DNA from: Bdellovibrio sp.
Lineage (GTDB): Bacteria; UBA10199; 2-02-FULL-44-16; DYJF01
Length of the DNA stretch: 43,395 nucleotides
Assembly: GCA_020723205.1 (NCBI GenBank)
Contig: DYJF01000010.1
Coordinates: 1 to 43,395 of the forward strand
Direction: 5' to 3'
Shown here: one piece after another, positions 10,094 to 19,188 of the stretch
Numbering within the stretch: position 1 is the stretch's first letter
How the letters are laid out: every line of letters starts with the position of its first letter
Notes under the pieces: model-generated
Seen by the model: the letters and a program-made list of their open reading frames with translations, nothing else
Told to the model about the DNA's origin: nothing
Database searches by the model: none
Program-made: the position numbers and the translations under genes

Positions 10094-10741
10094 ATGCTGT
10101 CGGTTGAACAAAAAAGGGAGAAACGCAACTGGTTCCTGTTCCTGATCGGATACTTCGCTTTTGGATATCTCTTCATTAATTGGATCAATCAGTTCCGGAC
10201 GCGGTATTTCGATGTCTCGTTCACTTTTGAGGACTCCATCCCCTTTGTCCCTATCTTCATATTGGGCTACACACTGGTCTATTTCAGCATGTTCCTTCTC
10301 TATATGATCATAGATGACATGGAAGACATGCACAGAGCGGTCATGGCCTGCCTCTTGATGACATCGGTTCACTATCTTTTTTTTCTGGCGCTTCCGGTGA
10401 GGTTCGAGGAAAGGCCGGTCCTGCAGGGAGTTGAGGGGTTCGGAGCCGGCCTCACGCGTTTTTATTATTTCATAGACAAGCCCCAGAACTGTTTTCCGTC
10501 GCTTCACATCGCCTATCCGACGATGGCGTCGCTGATATCGTGGCGCAACCATCGGCGCTGGAGCTTTGCCTTCGTATTTATGACGATCATTATCGCCGTT
10601 TCGGTTGTGCTCGTGAAACAACACTACATCATGGACGTCGTCGGAGGCGCTCTGACTGCCACATTGTCGTATGTTATTGTGGTCCGTGCCGAACCGAGAT
10701 GGAAGCGTTTCTTCAGACCTTCGAATATCCGACGCGCGTGA
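10094..10741 (+). CDS. PAP2-superfamily membrane phosphatase / phosphotransferase
   Basis: NCFPSLHIAYP...KQHYIMDVVGG PAP2 signature and multiple TM segments. ATG 10094 preferred over TTG 10055. Confidence 0.85.
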   Translation: MLSVEQKREKRNWFLFLIGYFAFGYLFINWINQFRTRYFDVSFTFEDSIPFVPIFILGYTLVYFSMFLLYMIIDDMEDMHRAVMACLLMTSVHYLFFLALPVRFEERPVLQGVEGFGAGLTRFYYFIDKPQNCFPSLHIAYPTMASLISWRNHRRWSFAFVFMTIIIAVSVVLVKQHYIMDVVGGALTATLSYVIVVRAEPRWKRFFRPSNIRRA

Positions 10742-11504
10742 TTTCTATGCCGCCCTCCGAGACGATTTCGATGTCGCCGAATATGTTGGGAGACTCCTCT
10801 TTCAGCACCTTCGCTATTGTTACCGCAAGGTTCCTTATTTCGGCGTCGGCGTGAGCCGAGCCCCTCATTTCCACGAAGTGGCGCCACGCGCGCGCGTTCG
10901 CAGTGACGAAGAGCTTTGTTTCGCAGGCGTTGGGAAGGACGGAGCGCGCCGATTGACGGACCATCTTCCTCCTGTCCGTTCCGGCGAGCTCCGGATATTT
11001 TTTCGCCACGAACTTGTCGGTTTCTTCAACGAGGCCCAGATAGCTCCTGTGCGCTTCTTCCATCGCGCGTTCCCATGTGGCGCGAAGCTCCGGGTTCTCC
11101 TGATAGAGCGGCGGCAGGACGTAGCGTGTGTCCGACTCGTCCACGTAACGCTGACTTTCCTGACTATACGCGAAGCCGGCTCTGTGGCGGATGAGCTCGT
11201 GCGTCAGCGAGCGGCTGATCCCCGTGACGAGGAAGCTCCATGTGACGTGCTCCAGAACGGAGCCGTGGTGCGAAGAGATAATGTTGTTGAGGTAGTCCGC
11301 ATTGGATTTTCTTCCCTTGCCGAAGGAAAGATAGCAGACGCGCCCGGCCGCCTCGGCAAGTATCTCTGCGTCCACCTTCGTGTCGGTCTCGAAGACCATG
11401 CCCTCGTCGTCCAAAAAGGCCTTCAGCATATCGGCCTCAAAATGCGATTTGCCGACGAGATAAACGCGCGGTTCAACGATTATGCGATCCTTATCCATAT
11501 TCAT
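10713..11504 (-). CDS. thyX: Flavin-dependent thymidylate synthase
   Basis: HGSVLEHVTWSF...ELIRHRAGFAYSQESQRYVD ThyX motif. Confidence 0.96.
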   Translation of the reverse strand: MNMDKDRIIVEPRVYLVGKSHFEADMLKAFLDDEGMVFETDTKVDAEILAEAAGRVCYLSFGKGRKSNADYLNNIISSHHGSVLEHVTWSFLVTGISRSLTHELIRHRAGFAYSQESQRYVDESDTRYVLPPLYQENPELRATWERAMEEAHRSYLGLVEETDKFVAKKYPELAGTDRRKMVRQSARSVLPNACETKLFVTANARAWRHFVEMRGSAHADAEIRNLAVTIAKVLKEESPNIFGDIEIVSEGGIEITRVGYSKV

Positions 11505-11510
11505 CTGTTT

Positions 11511-14500
11511 TTAAGAACATCCCATTGAATTGCCGCAATTCAGGCATTTATAGCACGCGCCGTTTCTGACCGTGACGTGTCCGCACTGGTCGCAGAAGGG
11601 CGCGTCGCCCATCATGGCGGAAAGATGCGCGTCCGTCACGGAGGCAGCTGTTCCCTGGGCGCGTTTTGCGTCCGTAATAGATACCACAACGCCTGAAGAT
11701 GCGGCGACGGTCTGCAGGGAACCGGCGGACGAGGTTGTCGCTTCCATGCGCATGGGGACCGCCATGTCGGGCAGCGTCTCGTCCTTCCGCGGCCGTTCCG
11801 ACGTGCGCGAGATGAGCCGGTCCGATGTGACCTGACGTGACGCCGTTACGACGGACACCTTTTTCGGATCCTCTTCAGGTTTCTTCTGCTCGTTCTTTTC
11901 GATCTCCAGCTTTACGTCCTCGTCCTTGGTTGGTTTGACCTGAACGAAATCCGTCCGGCCCATATATTCCATTCCGAGAACACGGAATATGAAATCGATC
12001 ACGGACGTGGACATCTTGATGTTGGGATGGTCGACGACTCCCTGCGGCTCGAACCTTGTGAAGGTGAAACAGTCGACGAACTCTTCCAGCGGCACGCCGT
12101 ATTGAAGACCCAGGGATACGGCGATCGCGAAGCAGTTCATCACGCTCCTGAAGGCGGCGCCCTCCTTGTGCATGTCTATGAAAAGCTCGCCCAGCGCGCC
12201 ATCCTCGTATTCGCCGGTTCTAAGATATACCTTGTGTCCGCCGACCCTTGCCTCTTGCGTGAAACCGCGGCGCTTTTTAGGAAGGCGGCGCCTTCTAAGA
12301 ACCGCACCCTGATGATCCGTCGAACTCTGTTGGGCAGCGATCCCCTGTTGATGCGGGCTCGTATCCAGTTTTTTTTTGACGTCATCCGCGGTTGCGTTGA
12401 GCGGCTGGGCCAGTTTCGAACCGTCGCGATACAAGGCAACGGCCTTGAGCCCCATCCTCCACGCCTCCACGTAAAGACGTTCGATCTCCTCCGGCGTGAT
12501 CCTATTGGTCAGGTTGATGGTCTTTGAGATCCCGCCGGACAGGAACTTCTGCGCGGCGCCCATCATCTTGAGATGGGCCATAGGTGCGAGATAGCGTTCG
12601 CCGTACTTGCCGCACCTGTTGGCGCAGTCGAAGACAGCCAGATGCTCCGGCCTCAAATGCGGCGCCCCCTCGATCGTCATCTTTCCGCAGATGTGAATGT
12701 TCGCCTCTTCGATCTGCTCGGCGGAGAAACCGAGCTCGCAAAGCAGATTGAAACCGGGTCTTGAATATTGCTCCTCGGTGAAACCGAAACGGGCCATTGC
12801 CTCCGGTCCCAGAGTCCCCGAATTGAACGCGAACGAAATGTCAAAGACGCGCGGCAGCGCTTTTGAGATCTTTTCGAGGTCGGAATCGTTACAACCCTTG
12901 TCGCGCAGACTGTGTTCGTTGATGTGAGGGCTTCCTACAAGGGAGGACGTGCCCTGCGCGTAGCGCACGATGTCGTCGATCTCGGACGGCGTGTATCCCA
13001 GGCGCTTCAAAGCGAGCGGGACCGACTGGTTCACGATCTTGAAATAGCCGCCGCCGGCGAGCTTCTTGAATTTCACCAGCGTGAAGTCGGGCTCGATGCC
13101 GGTCGTGTCGCAGTCCATCAGGAGGCCTATGGTGCCGGTGGGGGCGAGCACGGTCACTTGCGCGTTCCTGTATCCCCAGCGAGAGCCGTCGGAGAGGCAG
13201 CGGTCCCATTCCTGCCTTGCCGAGTGGGTCAAATATTCGGGGCAATGATGCTCCGGTATCTCGTAGGCGGCGTCGCGGTGCATGCGAATGACCTCGAGCA
13301 TCGACTCGCGGTTCTTCGCGTATTCTGCGAAAGCGCCTTTTTGCGAGGCGATCTCCGCCGACGTCCTGTATGCCGCGGCGTGCATGATGGCGGTGATCGC
13401 TGCGGCGACCGCGCGGCCCTCGTCGCTGTCGTAAGGAAGGCCCATTACCATGAGGAGGGTCCCCATGTTGGCGTAGCCCAAGCCGAGCGGCCTGAAGAGA
13501 TGACTGTTCTTAGCGATGGCGGCAGTCGGATATGAGGAGAAGTCGACCAGTATCTCCTGCGCCGTGACGAATATGCGGCACGCGTGCGTGAAAGATTCCA
13601 CGTCGAACTGGCCGGTCACCTCGTCGTAGAACTTCATGAGGTTCAAAGAGGCCAAGTTGCATGCGCTATTGTCAAGGAACAGATATTCACTGCAGGGATT
13701 GGAGGCGTTGATCCTGCCTGACGCCTTGCAGGTATTCCACTTATTGATTGTCGTGTCGAACTGGACGCCGGGGTCCGCGCAGTTCCATGTCGCATCGGAG
13801 ATGATCCGCATGATATCGCGGGCGCGGTGCGTTTCGAACGGCTCATTCGTCGTGCGAAGCACCGTCTTCCACGGTTCGTCGTTCAGATAGGAGTACATGA
13901 AGGTGTCGGGGATGCGCACGGAATTATTGGAGTTCTGGCCCGAGACCGTTTTGTATGCTTCTCCGTTGAAATCGGAGGAGTAGCCGGCGGAGATCATCGC
14001 GGCGACCTTCTTCTCCTCGTTGACCTTCCAGTTGATGAAATCAATTATCTCCGGATGGTCTATGTCGAGGCATACCATCTTGGCGGCCCTGCGCGTAGTG
14101 CCGCCGGATTTTGTCGCACCGGCGCCCCTGTCCAAGACCTCGAGAAAGGACATGAGGCCGGAGGATGTTCCTCCGCCCGAAAGTTTTTCATATTTGCTGC
14201 GCAGCCGGCTGAAATTCGTGCCGGTGCCGGAGCCGTACTTGAAGAGCTTGGCCTCGTTCTTCGCCAGCTCAAAGATGGACATAAGATCGTCGTCGACGGA
14301 CTGGATGAAGCAGGCGGAGGCCTGCGGGTGTTCGTAGGAGTTCTTCGTTTGTTCCGCTTCTCCCGTCTTATTGTTCCAGTGCCAGTTCCCGCCGCTGCCC
14401 TCGATGTGGTACGAATGGTAGAGTCCGCAGTTGAACCATACCGGGGAATTGAAGGCCCCCTTCTGGTTCAAAAGCATATGCGTTAGCTCCATCTCGAAGG

Positions 14501-14882
14501 ATTCGGCGTCCTCTGCGGTCGCAAAATATCCTTCGTTCTCGCCTCCATAACGGATAGTGTTGGCGAGACGCGAGACGACCTGACGCACCGAGGTCTCATG
14601 GCCCGTCCCCGGCACGCCGCGCTTTCTGAAATATTTGGAGACGAGTATGTCCGTGGCAAGCTGCGACCAGCCCTCCGGCACCTCAACGTTGTCCATCCGG
14701 AAGACGATCGAACCGTCAGGATTTGTGATGAGGGAGGACCTTTTTTCATAGTTCACTTCATCGAAGGGGCTTACACCGCGCCTCGTAAAACGGCGGGTGA
14801 CGTTCAGCCCATTGTGAATTGTAACGACCTGCGCCCTCTTTTTCGGATGGCCCTTTACCCCTTTTGCCGCCTTCGTGACCAT
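11511..14882 (-). CDS. nrdJ: Adenosylcobalamin-dependent ribonucleoside-diphosphate reductase
   Basis: GTNFSRLRSKYEKLSGGGTSSG; NPCSEYLFLDNSACNLASLNL; C-terminal Cys-rich CDQCGHVTVRNGACYKCLNCGNSMGCS. Confidence 0.97.
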   Translation of the reverse strand: MVTKAAKGVKGHPKKRAQVVTIHNGLNVTRRFTRRGVSPFDEVNYEKRSSLITNPDGSIVFRMDNVEVPEGWSQLATDILVSKYFRKRGVPGTGHETSVRQVVSRLANTIRYGGENEGYFATAEDAESFEMELTHMLLNQKGAFNSPVWFNCGLYHSYHIEGSGGNWHWNNKTGEAEQTKNSYEHPQASACFIQSVDDDLMSIFELAKNEAKLFKYGSGTGTNFSRLRSKYEKLSGGGTSSGLMSFLEVLDRGAGATKSGGTTRRAAKMVCLDIDHPEIIDFINWKVNEEKKVAAMISAGYSSDFNGEAYKTVSGQNSNNSVRIPDTFMYSYLNDEPWKTVLRTTNEPFETHRARDIMRIISDATWNCADPGVQFDTTINKWNTCKASGRINASNPCSEYLFLDNSACNLASLNLMKFYDEVTGQFDVESFTHACRIFVTAQEILVDFSSYPTAAIAKNSHLFRPLGLGYANMGTLLMVMGLPYDSDEGRAVAAAITAIMHAAAYRTSAEIASQKGAFAEYAKNRESMLEVIRMHRDAAYEIPEHHCPEYLTHSARQEWDRCLSDGSRWGYRNAQVTVLAPTGTIGLLMDCDTTGIEPDFTLVKFKKLAGGGYFKIVNQSVPLALKRLGYTPSEIDDIVRYAQGTSSLVGSPHINEHSLRDKGCNDSDLEKISKALPRVFDISFAFNSGTLGPEAMARFGFTEEQYSRPGFNLLCELGFSAEQIEEANIHICGKMTIEGAPHLRPEHLAVFDCANRCGKYGERYLAPMAHLKMMGAAQKFLSGGISKTINLTNRITPEEIERLYVEAWRMGLKAVALYRDGSKLAQPLNATADDVKKKLDTSPHQQGIAAQQSSTDHQGAVLRRRRLPKKRRGFTQEARVGGHKVYLRTGEYEDGALGELFIDMHKEGAAFRSVMNCFAIAVSLGLQYGVPLEEFVDCFTFTRFEPQGVVDHPNIKMSTSVIDFIFRVLGMEYMGRTDFVQVKPTKDEDVKLEIEKNEQKKPEEDPKKVSVVTASRQVTSDRLISRTSERPRKDETLPDMAVPMRMEATTSSAGSLQTVAASSGVVVSITDAKRAQGTAASVTDAHLSAMMGDAPFCDQCGHVTVRNGACYKCLNCGNSMGCS

Positions 14883-14903
14883 TTCTCCCTCCGTTCACAG
14901 ACC

Positions 14904-14912
14904 TGTGAATAA
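14904..14912 (-). promoter_or_regulatory. DnaA box TTATTCACA
   Basis: TGTGAATAA on + strand; perfect TTATNCACA. Confidence 0.6.
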
Positions 14913-14971
14913 CCAAAAAAATGTGTAAATTCAATAGCTTGAGGTGTTTTAAGGGCTAAATTCGGAACCCG

Positions 14972-14980
14972 TTATCCACA
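14972..14980 (+). promoter_or_regulatory. DnaA box TTATCCACA, overlapping NrdR box 1
   Basis: Perfect consensus TTATCCACA. Confidence 0.65.
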
Positions 14981-14991
14981 ATATATTGTGT
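14976..14991. promoter_or_regulatory. NrdR box 1
   Basis: ccacaatatattgtgt compared with remembered consensus acaCwAtATaTwGtGt; perfect 14-bp palindrome CACAATATATTGTG at 14977-14990. Confidence 0.8.
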
Positions 14992-15001
14992 GGTGATGTG
15001 A

Positions 15002-15030
15002 TGTTTAGATACTACATATTGTGGTGTCAA
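15002..15030 (-). promoter_or_regulatory. Candidate nrdJ promoter
   Basis: Minus strand TTGACA (15025-15030), 17-bp spacer, TAAACA (15002-15007). NrdR box 2 occupies the spacer. Confidence 0.55.
15009..15024. promoter_or_regulatory. NrdR box 2
   Basis: tactacatattgtggt. Centre lies 33 bp from box 1, about three helical turns. Confidence 0.7.
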
Positions 15031-15096
15031 TCTAAAAATAAAAAAACAAAGATGGAAGGTCAAAAACTCGCTCTATTGTGTATATCTAATTGATAT

Positions 15097-15105
15097 TGTG
15101 GATAA
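15097..15105 (-). promoter_or_regulatory. DnaA box TTATCCACA
   Basis: TGTGGATAA on + strand; perfect consensus. Confidence 0.65.
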
Positions 15106-15176
15106 TTTTATCGATGCCAAAATATCCGCGCCTTTTAGCTTGCCAATGCAAAAAAAGACTGTATTAGGACGTTTCA

Positions 15177-16358
15177 ATGGAAACGAATCCACAGGATCTC
15201 CACAATTATTCCTCCTATATCGTGCATTACGGCGAAATAGCGCTCAAGAAGGGCAACCGTACGATCTTTGAGGACATGCTCGTAAGGAATATTCGCACAA
15301 GTGTAGGCAAGAAAAGGTCTTGCGAAATTCGACGGCTGCAAGGGCGCATATACATTGAATTAGCCGAACCGTGCAATGGTAATATGATGTTGGGAGAGCT
15401 TTCGCGGGTATTTGGTGTGGCAAATATATCTGCTGCTTTGCGTGCAGAGCCATCTCTGGATGCGATCCGTAATGCTGTCCAAAATCTCATTGATAAAAAA
15501 TCATTTAGCAGCTTCGCCGTGAGGACGCGTCGTGCGCAGAAAACTTTTCCGTTGTCATCACAGAAGGTGAATGAAGAGATCGGAGCGATGGTGCAGAAGA
15601 TCTCCCAAGCTAAGGTAGATCTTGAAGACCCGGAAATGACGGTCTCCATCGAGATACTTGACAGGCATGTCTTTGTTTTCACGGATAATAAAAAAGGTTT
15701 GGGCGGTCTTCCTGTCGGCATCAGCGGCAAGGTGTTGTGCCTGATATCGGGTGGTATCGATTCCCCGGTTGCCGCTTGGCGCGCGATGAAAAGGGGTTGT
15801 CTTCCTTTTTACGTCCATTTTCACTCCGCACCCTTTACCTCGGCCGCCTCGCAGGAAAAGGTCGTTGAGATCGTGGAGCATCTTATGAAAGGCCAGCCGG
15901 GGACGCGCCTTGTAACGGTGCCGTTCGGGCCGGTTCAGCAAAAGATAGTGGTGGCTGTTCCGTCGCAGTACCGCATCATAATATACAGGCGCTTCATGGT
16001 GAGGATAGCCGAAATGATAGCCAGACAGGAGAGAGCGCAGGCGCTTGTCACCGGCGAGGCCCTTTCACAGGTCGCTTCGCAGACGCTTTCGAACCTTGCG
16101 ACCATCGAAGCGGTCTCCGGTGTGCCGATACTGCGTCCGCTGGTGGGTATGGATAAACAGGAGATCGTGGACGAGGCAAAAAGGATAGGCACATATGATG
16201 TGGCGATAATCCCGCACGACGATTGCTGCAGCTTTTTGATGCCCAGGAATCCCGTGACGCGCACTACGCCGGAAGAGGTCGAAAAGGTCGAGAAAAACCT
16301 TGATGTTGAGGGACTGGTGCAAATGGGGCTTGAAGCGAAAGAAATTCGTGATATGTAG
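15177..16358 (+). CDS. thiI: tRNA 4-thiouridine synthase ThiI, no rhodanese domain
   Basis: HYGEIALKKGNR; LISGGIDSPVAAW PP-loop; DDCCSFLMPRNPVT. Confidence 0.95.
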   Translation: METNPQDLHNYSSYIVHYGEIALKKGNRTIFEDMLVRNIRTSVGKKRSCEIRRLQGRIYIELAEPCNGNMMLGELSRVFGVANISAALRAEPSLDAIRNAVQNLIDKKSFSSFAVRTRRAQKTFPLSSQKVNEEIGAMVQKISQAKVDLEDPEMTVSIEILDRHVFVFTDNKKGLGGLPVGISGKVLCLISGGIDSPVAAWRAMKRGCLPFYVHFHSAPFTSAASQEKVVEIVEHLMKGQPGTRLVTVPFGPVQQKIVVAVPSQYRIIIYRRFMVRIAEMIARQERAQALVTGEALSQVASQTLSNLATIEAVSGVPILRPLVGMDKQEIVDEAKRIGTYDVAIIPHDDCCSFLMPRNPVTRTTPEEVEKVEKNLDVEGLVQMGLEAKEIRDM

Positions 16359-16367
16359 GTTCGAAAG

Positions 16368-17207
16368 ATGAGCCATCTCAAAGAATATAAAAGCAACGCA
16401 AGATCGCCAGAAGACCGGAACCTGGGCGACGAGTGGATCGACTGGGACGGCCGCGATAACGGAGCGATAAACGAGGGCAAGGGGCTGTTCCTGTTCTTTA
16501 CGCTGGCCGTTGTCCTTCTTGCCGATTTTCTGATCGTTCTCCTCGTGTATCTCATAACCCCTCGTCTTGCATCGTTCATAGAAGAGCTTCCCGTGGCGGC
16601 GTGGACCCTTGCGGGTCTTTTCATTGCCGCTACGGCTTTCTGGTTTCTAGAGCTCGTTTTTACGGTCTATCACGAAAGGAACTATTTTCTGTTCCGCTCC
16701 CGTCCTCATTTCCTGTTCGAAATGGTCTTTTCGCGCGTCGTAAAGCTTAGCCGGCTCTTCGGTGTCTCGCGCGACCGCGTGGGCCATTCGTTCGTGAAGG
16801 TTTCGAACGCCGTATCACGAGCGTTAAAAAGGCAGGTCGCGGAAGAACGTCTCCTTGTTCTTTTGCCGCGCTGTCTTTCCAAGGACGAACTGAAAAAGGC
16901 GATGGAGCTCAAGGAACGCTATCCGCTGGATGTTTTTACGGTTTCAGGCGGAGAGCTTGCGCGTAAGAAAGTGAAGGAGCTTAAGCCCACGGCGGTGATA
17001 GGCGTCGCGTGTGAACGCGACCTTGTCTCGGGGATCCGCGACGTGGGCGGGCGCCTTTCGATCATAGGTATCCCGAACAGACGGCCGTACGGTCCCTGCA
17101 AGGATACGCACATCGACATGGATGCCCTTGAGGACGCGATTCGTTTCTACGTCGGCCCTCCACGCCACATTGAAAAGAAAGAGGAGCCACGGAACGGTGC
17201 GTCATGA
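16368..17207 (+). CDS. DUF116-family membrane protein
   Basis: N-terminal TM segments and VIGVACERDLVSGIRDVGGRLSIIGIPNRRPYGPCKDTHIDMDAL. Confidence 0.85.
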   Translation: MSHLKEYKSNARSPEDRNLGDEWIDWDGRDNGAINEGKGLFLFFTLAVVLLADFLIVLLVYLITPRLASFIEELPVAAWTLAGLFIAATAFWFLELVFTVYHERNYFLFRSRPHFLFEMVFSRVVKLSRLFGVSRDRVGHSFVKVSNAVSRALKRQVAEERLLVLLPRCLSKDELKKAMELKERYPLDVFTVSGGELARKKVKELKPTAVIGVACERDLVSGIRDVGGRLSIIGIPNRRPYGPCKDTHIDMDALEDAIRFYVGPPRHIEKKEEPRNGAS

Positions 17208-17239
17208 CATTCCCTGTTTTCGTTGGTTTTCTTCCGCAT

Positions 17240-18151
17240 ATGAAACGATTCGGGGTCTTGATAATTGTCGCAGCGGCCGCTCTTTTTTTTGTCCCCGGCT
17301 GCGGGCTCAAGAAGGTCACTACGGCGACGGTCGGCAGGATCGCGACCGACGGCGTGACGGTCCTTGAGTCCGAGCAGGATCTCGAACTTGCCAGAAATTC
17401 CACTCCAACTCTGATAATGACGCTCGAAGTTCTTTCAAAGGGAAAGCCCGACGATCGCGGGATGCTGACGCTTCTTGCGCGCGCCTACGGACAGTACGCG
17501 TTCGGTTTTCTTGAGGAGGACCTTCTCAAGTATAAGGACGGCGACCATGCGGCGTACAACCGGGCATATGAACGCGCCGATCGCTTCTATAAGAAGGGCA
17601 TGGACTACGGTCTGGCGGCCCTGTGGCCCGAAAAGAGCCGGAAAAAGGTCCTTTCGCTTTCACAGGATGCCTTTGAAAAGGAACTGCACAGATTTGGTAA
17701 GAGGCAGGCGTCTTCGTTATTCTGGGCGGCTTTTACGTGGGGTAATTGGATAAATCTTCACAGGGACGATATCGAAGCGGTCGCCGACGTTCCACGCGTC
17801 GAGGCAATGGTGAAAAGAGTGGTCAAGCTCGTTCCCGACTATTATTACGGCTCGGCGCACAGTTTTCTGGGTACGATCGCCTCCTCAAAGCCGGCCATGC
17901 TTGGCGGCGATAAGAAGCTTGCCGAGGATGAGTTCAATGCTGCGCTTGGCGTCTGCGAAAATTATCTCATGACGAAGGTCCTTTACGCGCAGTACTATGC
18001 GGTTCAATTTCAGGACAGGCCGCTTTATGGCCGCCTCCTCGAGGAGGTAAGGGGCGCCGATGCCAAGGCGTTCCCGGAGCAGCGGCTCGCCAACGAGCTG
18101 GCAAAGCGCCGCGCTGCTATTTTGATTGAAAGGGAGAAAAAATATTTTTAA
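17240..18151 (+). CDS. TRAP transporter TatT (T-component) family lipoprotein
   Basis: Lipoprotein signal MKRFGVLIIVAAAALFFVPGCG, alpha-helical repeat body with YGQYAFGFLEED and YYYGSAHSFLGT, directly upstream of dctPQM. Confidence 0.8.
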   Translation: MKRFGVLIIVAAAALFFVPGCGLKKVTTATVGRIATDGVTVLESEQDLELARNSTPTLIMTLEVLSKGKPDDRGMLTLLARAYGQYAFGFLEEDLLKYKDGDHAAYNRAYERADRFYKKGMDYGLAALWPEKSRKKVLSLSQDAFEKELHRFGKRQASSLFWAAFTWGNWINLHRDDIEAVADVPRVEAMVKRVVKLVPDYYYGSAHSFLGTIASSKPAMLGGDKKLAEDEFNAALGVCENYLMTKVLYAQYYAVQFQDRPLYGRLLEEVRGADAKAFPEQRLANELAKRRAAILIEREKKYF

Positions 18152-18152
18152 A

Positions 18153-18183
18153 TTCACCGCAGAGGTGCAGAGTACGCGGTGAA
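18153..18183. repeat. CCGCAGAG-type hairpin repeat between tatT and dctP
   Basis: TTCACCGC...GCGGTGAA 8-bp inverted repeat with core CGCAGAGGTGCAGAG; relative at 38113-38185. Confidence 0.7.
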
Positions 18184-18198
18184 ATATGGAGGTAGATT

Positions 18199-19188
18199 GT
18201 GAAAAGAATAGGACAATTGTTTGTTGCAGTAATAATTTTCTGTATTTCGTCTCATTCATTTGCGACGGAGTTGAAGCTCGCCCTTGTCGCTCCGGAGGGG
18301 TCGACGTGGTCGAAGGTCATGAACGAATGGAACCAAGAGTTGGTGCAGAGGACTGGCGGCAACGTGAAACTCAAGATCTATGCAGGCGGCGTGCTGGGCG
18401 ACGAGCGCGATGTTGTGAGAAAGATGCAAATCGGCCAGGTCCATATAGGCGGTTTTACCGGTCTGGGTCTGGGGATCGTCAATCCGTCGGTCCGCGTGCT
18501 TGAACTGCCCATGCTTTTCAATACCTATGAAGAGGCGGACATCGTTACGAAAAAGGTCCAGCCGAAGCTTTCGGCGGGATTCGAGCAGAAGGGTTTTGAA
18601 CTTCTTGGCTGGGCGGAGACCGGATTTGTGAACATCTTTTCCAACAAACCCATCGCGACGCGCGAAAACATGGACGGCATGAAGATGTGGATGTGGGAAG
18701 GGGATCCACTTGTTAAGGCGATGTATGACCGCTTTGGCATCGTCCCGATTCCGCTGGCGCTGCCCGACGTGCTGACGTCTCTGTCGACCAACCTCATTGA
18801 CGCGGTTTATGCGCCGCCGCTGGGCGCGATCGCGCTTCAGTGGCACACCAAGACCAAGTACATGACTGCCTTAAAGCTTGCCGATTCTACGGGCGGCATT
18901 CTCATTACGAAGCGGGCGCTGCTGTCCATACCTGCGGGCGACCGAAAGATCCTCGAAGAGACGGCGAAGAAATACGCGAAGATCCTTGTGGACCGCACAC
19001 GCGCTGACAATGAAAGGTCGTACGCGGTTCTTGCGAAGACCGGCATAAAGACCGTGGAGGTCCCGGCGGAAGAGGTGCAAAGGATCCGCGACACGAGCCA
19101 GCTGGTGTGGAAGGACCTTGCCGGCAAATTGTATTCGCAGGAGCTTTTGAACGAGACGATGGCTGCCGTAACAGAGCTGCGCAAATGA
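18199..19188 (+). CDS. dctP: TRAP transporter substrate-binding protein DctP
   Basis: Signal peptide; LKIYAGGVLGDERDVVRKMQIGQVHIGGFTG; KMWMWEGDPLVKAMYDRFG. Confidence 0.93.
   Translation: MKRIGQLFVAVIIFCISSHSFATELKLALVAPEGSTWSKVMNEWNQELVQRTGGNVKLKIYAGGVLGDERDVVRKMQIGQVHIGGFTGLGLGIVNPSVRVLELPMLFNTYEEADIVTKKVQPKLSAGFEQKGFELLGWAETGFVNIFSNKPIATRENMDGMKMWMWEGDPLVKAMYDRFGIVPIPLALPDVLTSLSTNLIDAVYAPPLGAIALQWHTKTKYMTALKLADSTGGILITKRALLSIPAGDRKILEETAKKYAKILVDRTRADNERSYAVLAKTGIKTVEVPAEEVQRIRDTSQLVWKDLAGKLYSQELLNETMAAVTELRK

Noticed and set aside
10671-11528. 285-aa plus-strand ORF antisense to thyX
   Set aside because: Arg/Val-rich shadow frame opposite a clearly conserved ThyX; no domain motifs.
12912-14486. 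Plus-strand ORFs (207 and 219 aa) opposite nrdJ
   Set aside because: Antisense shadow ORFs over conserved NrdJ sequence.
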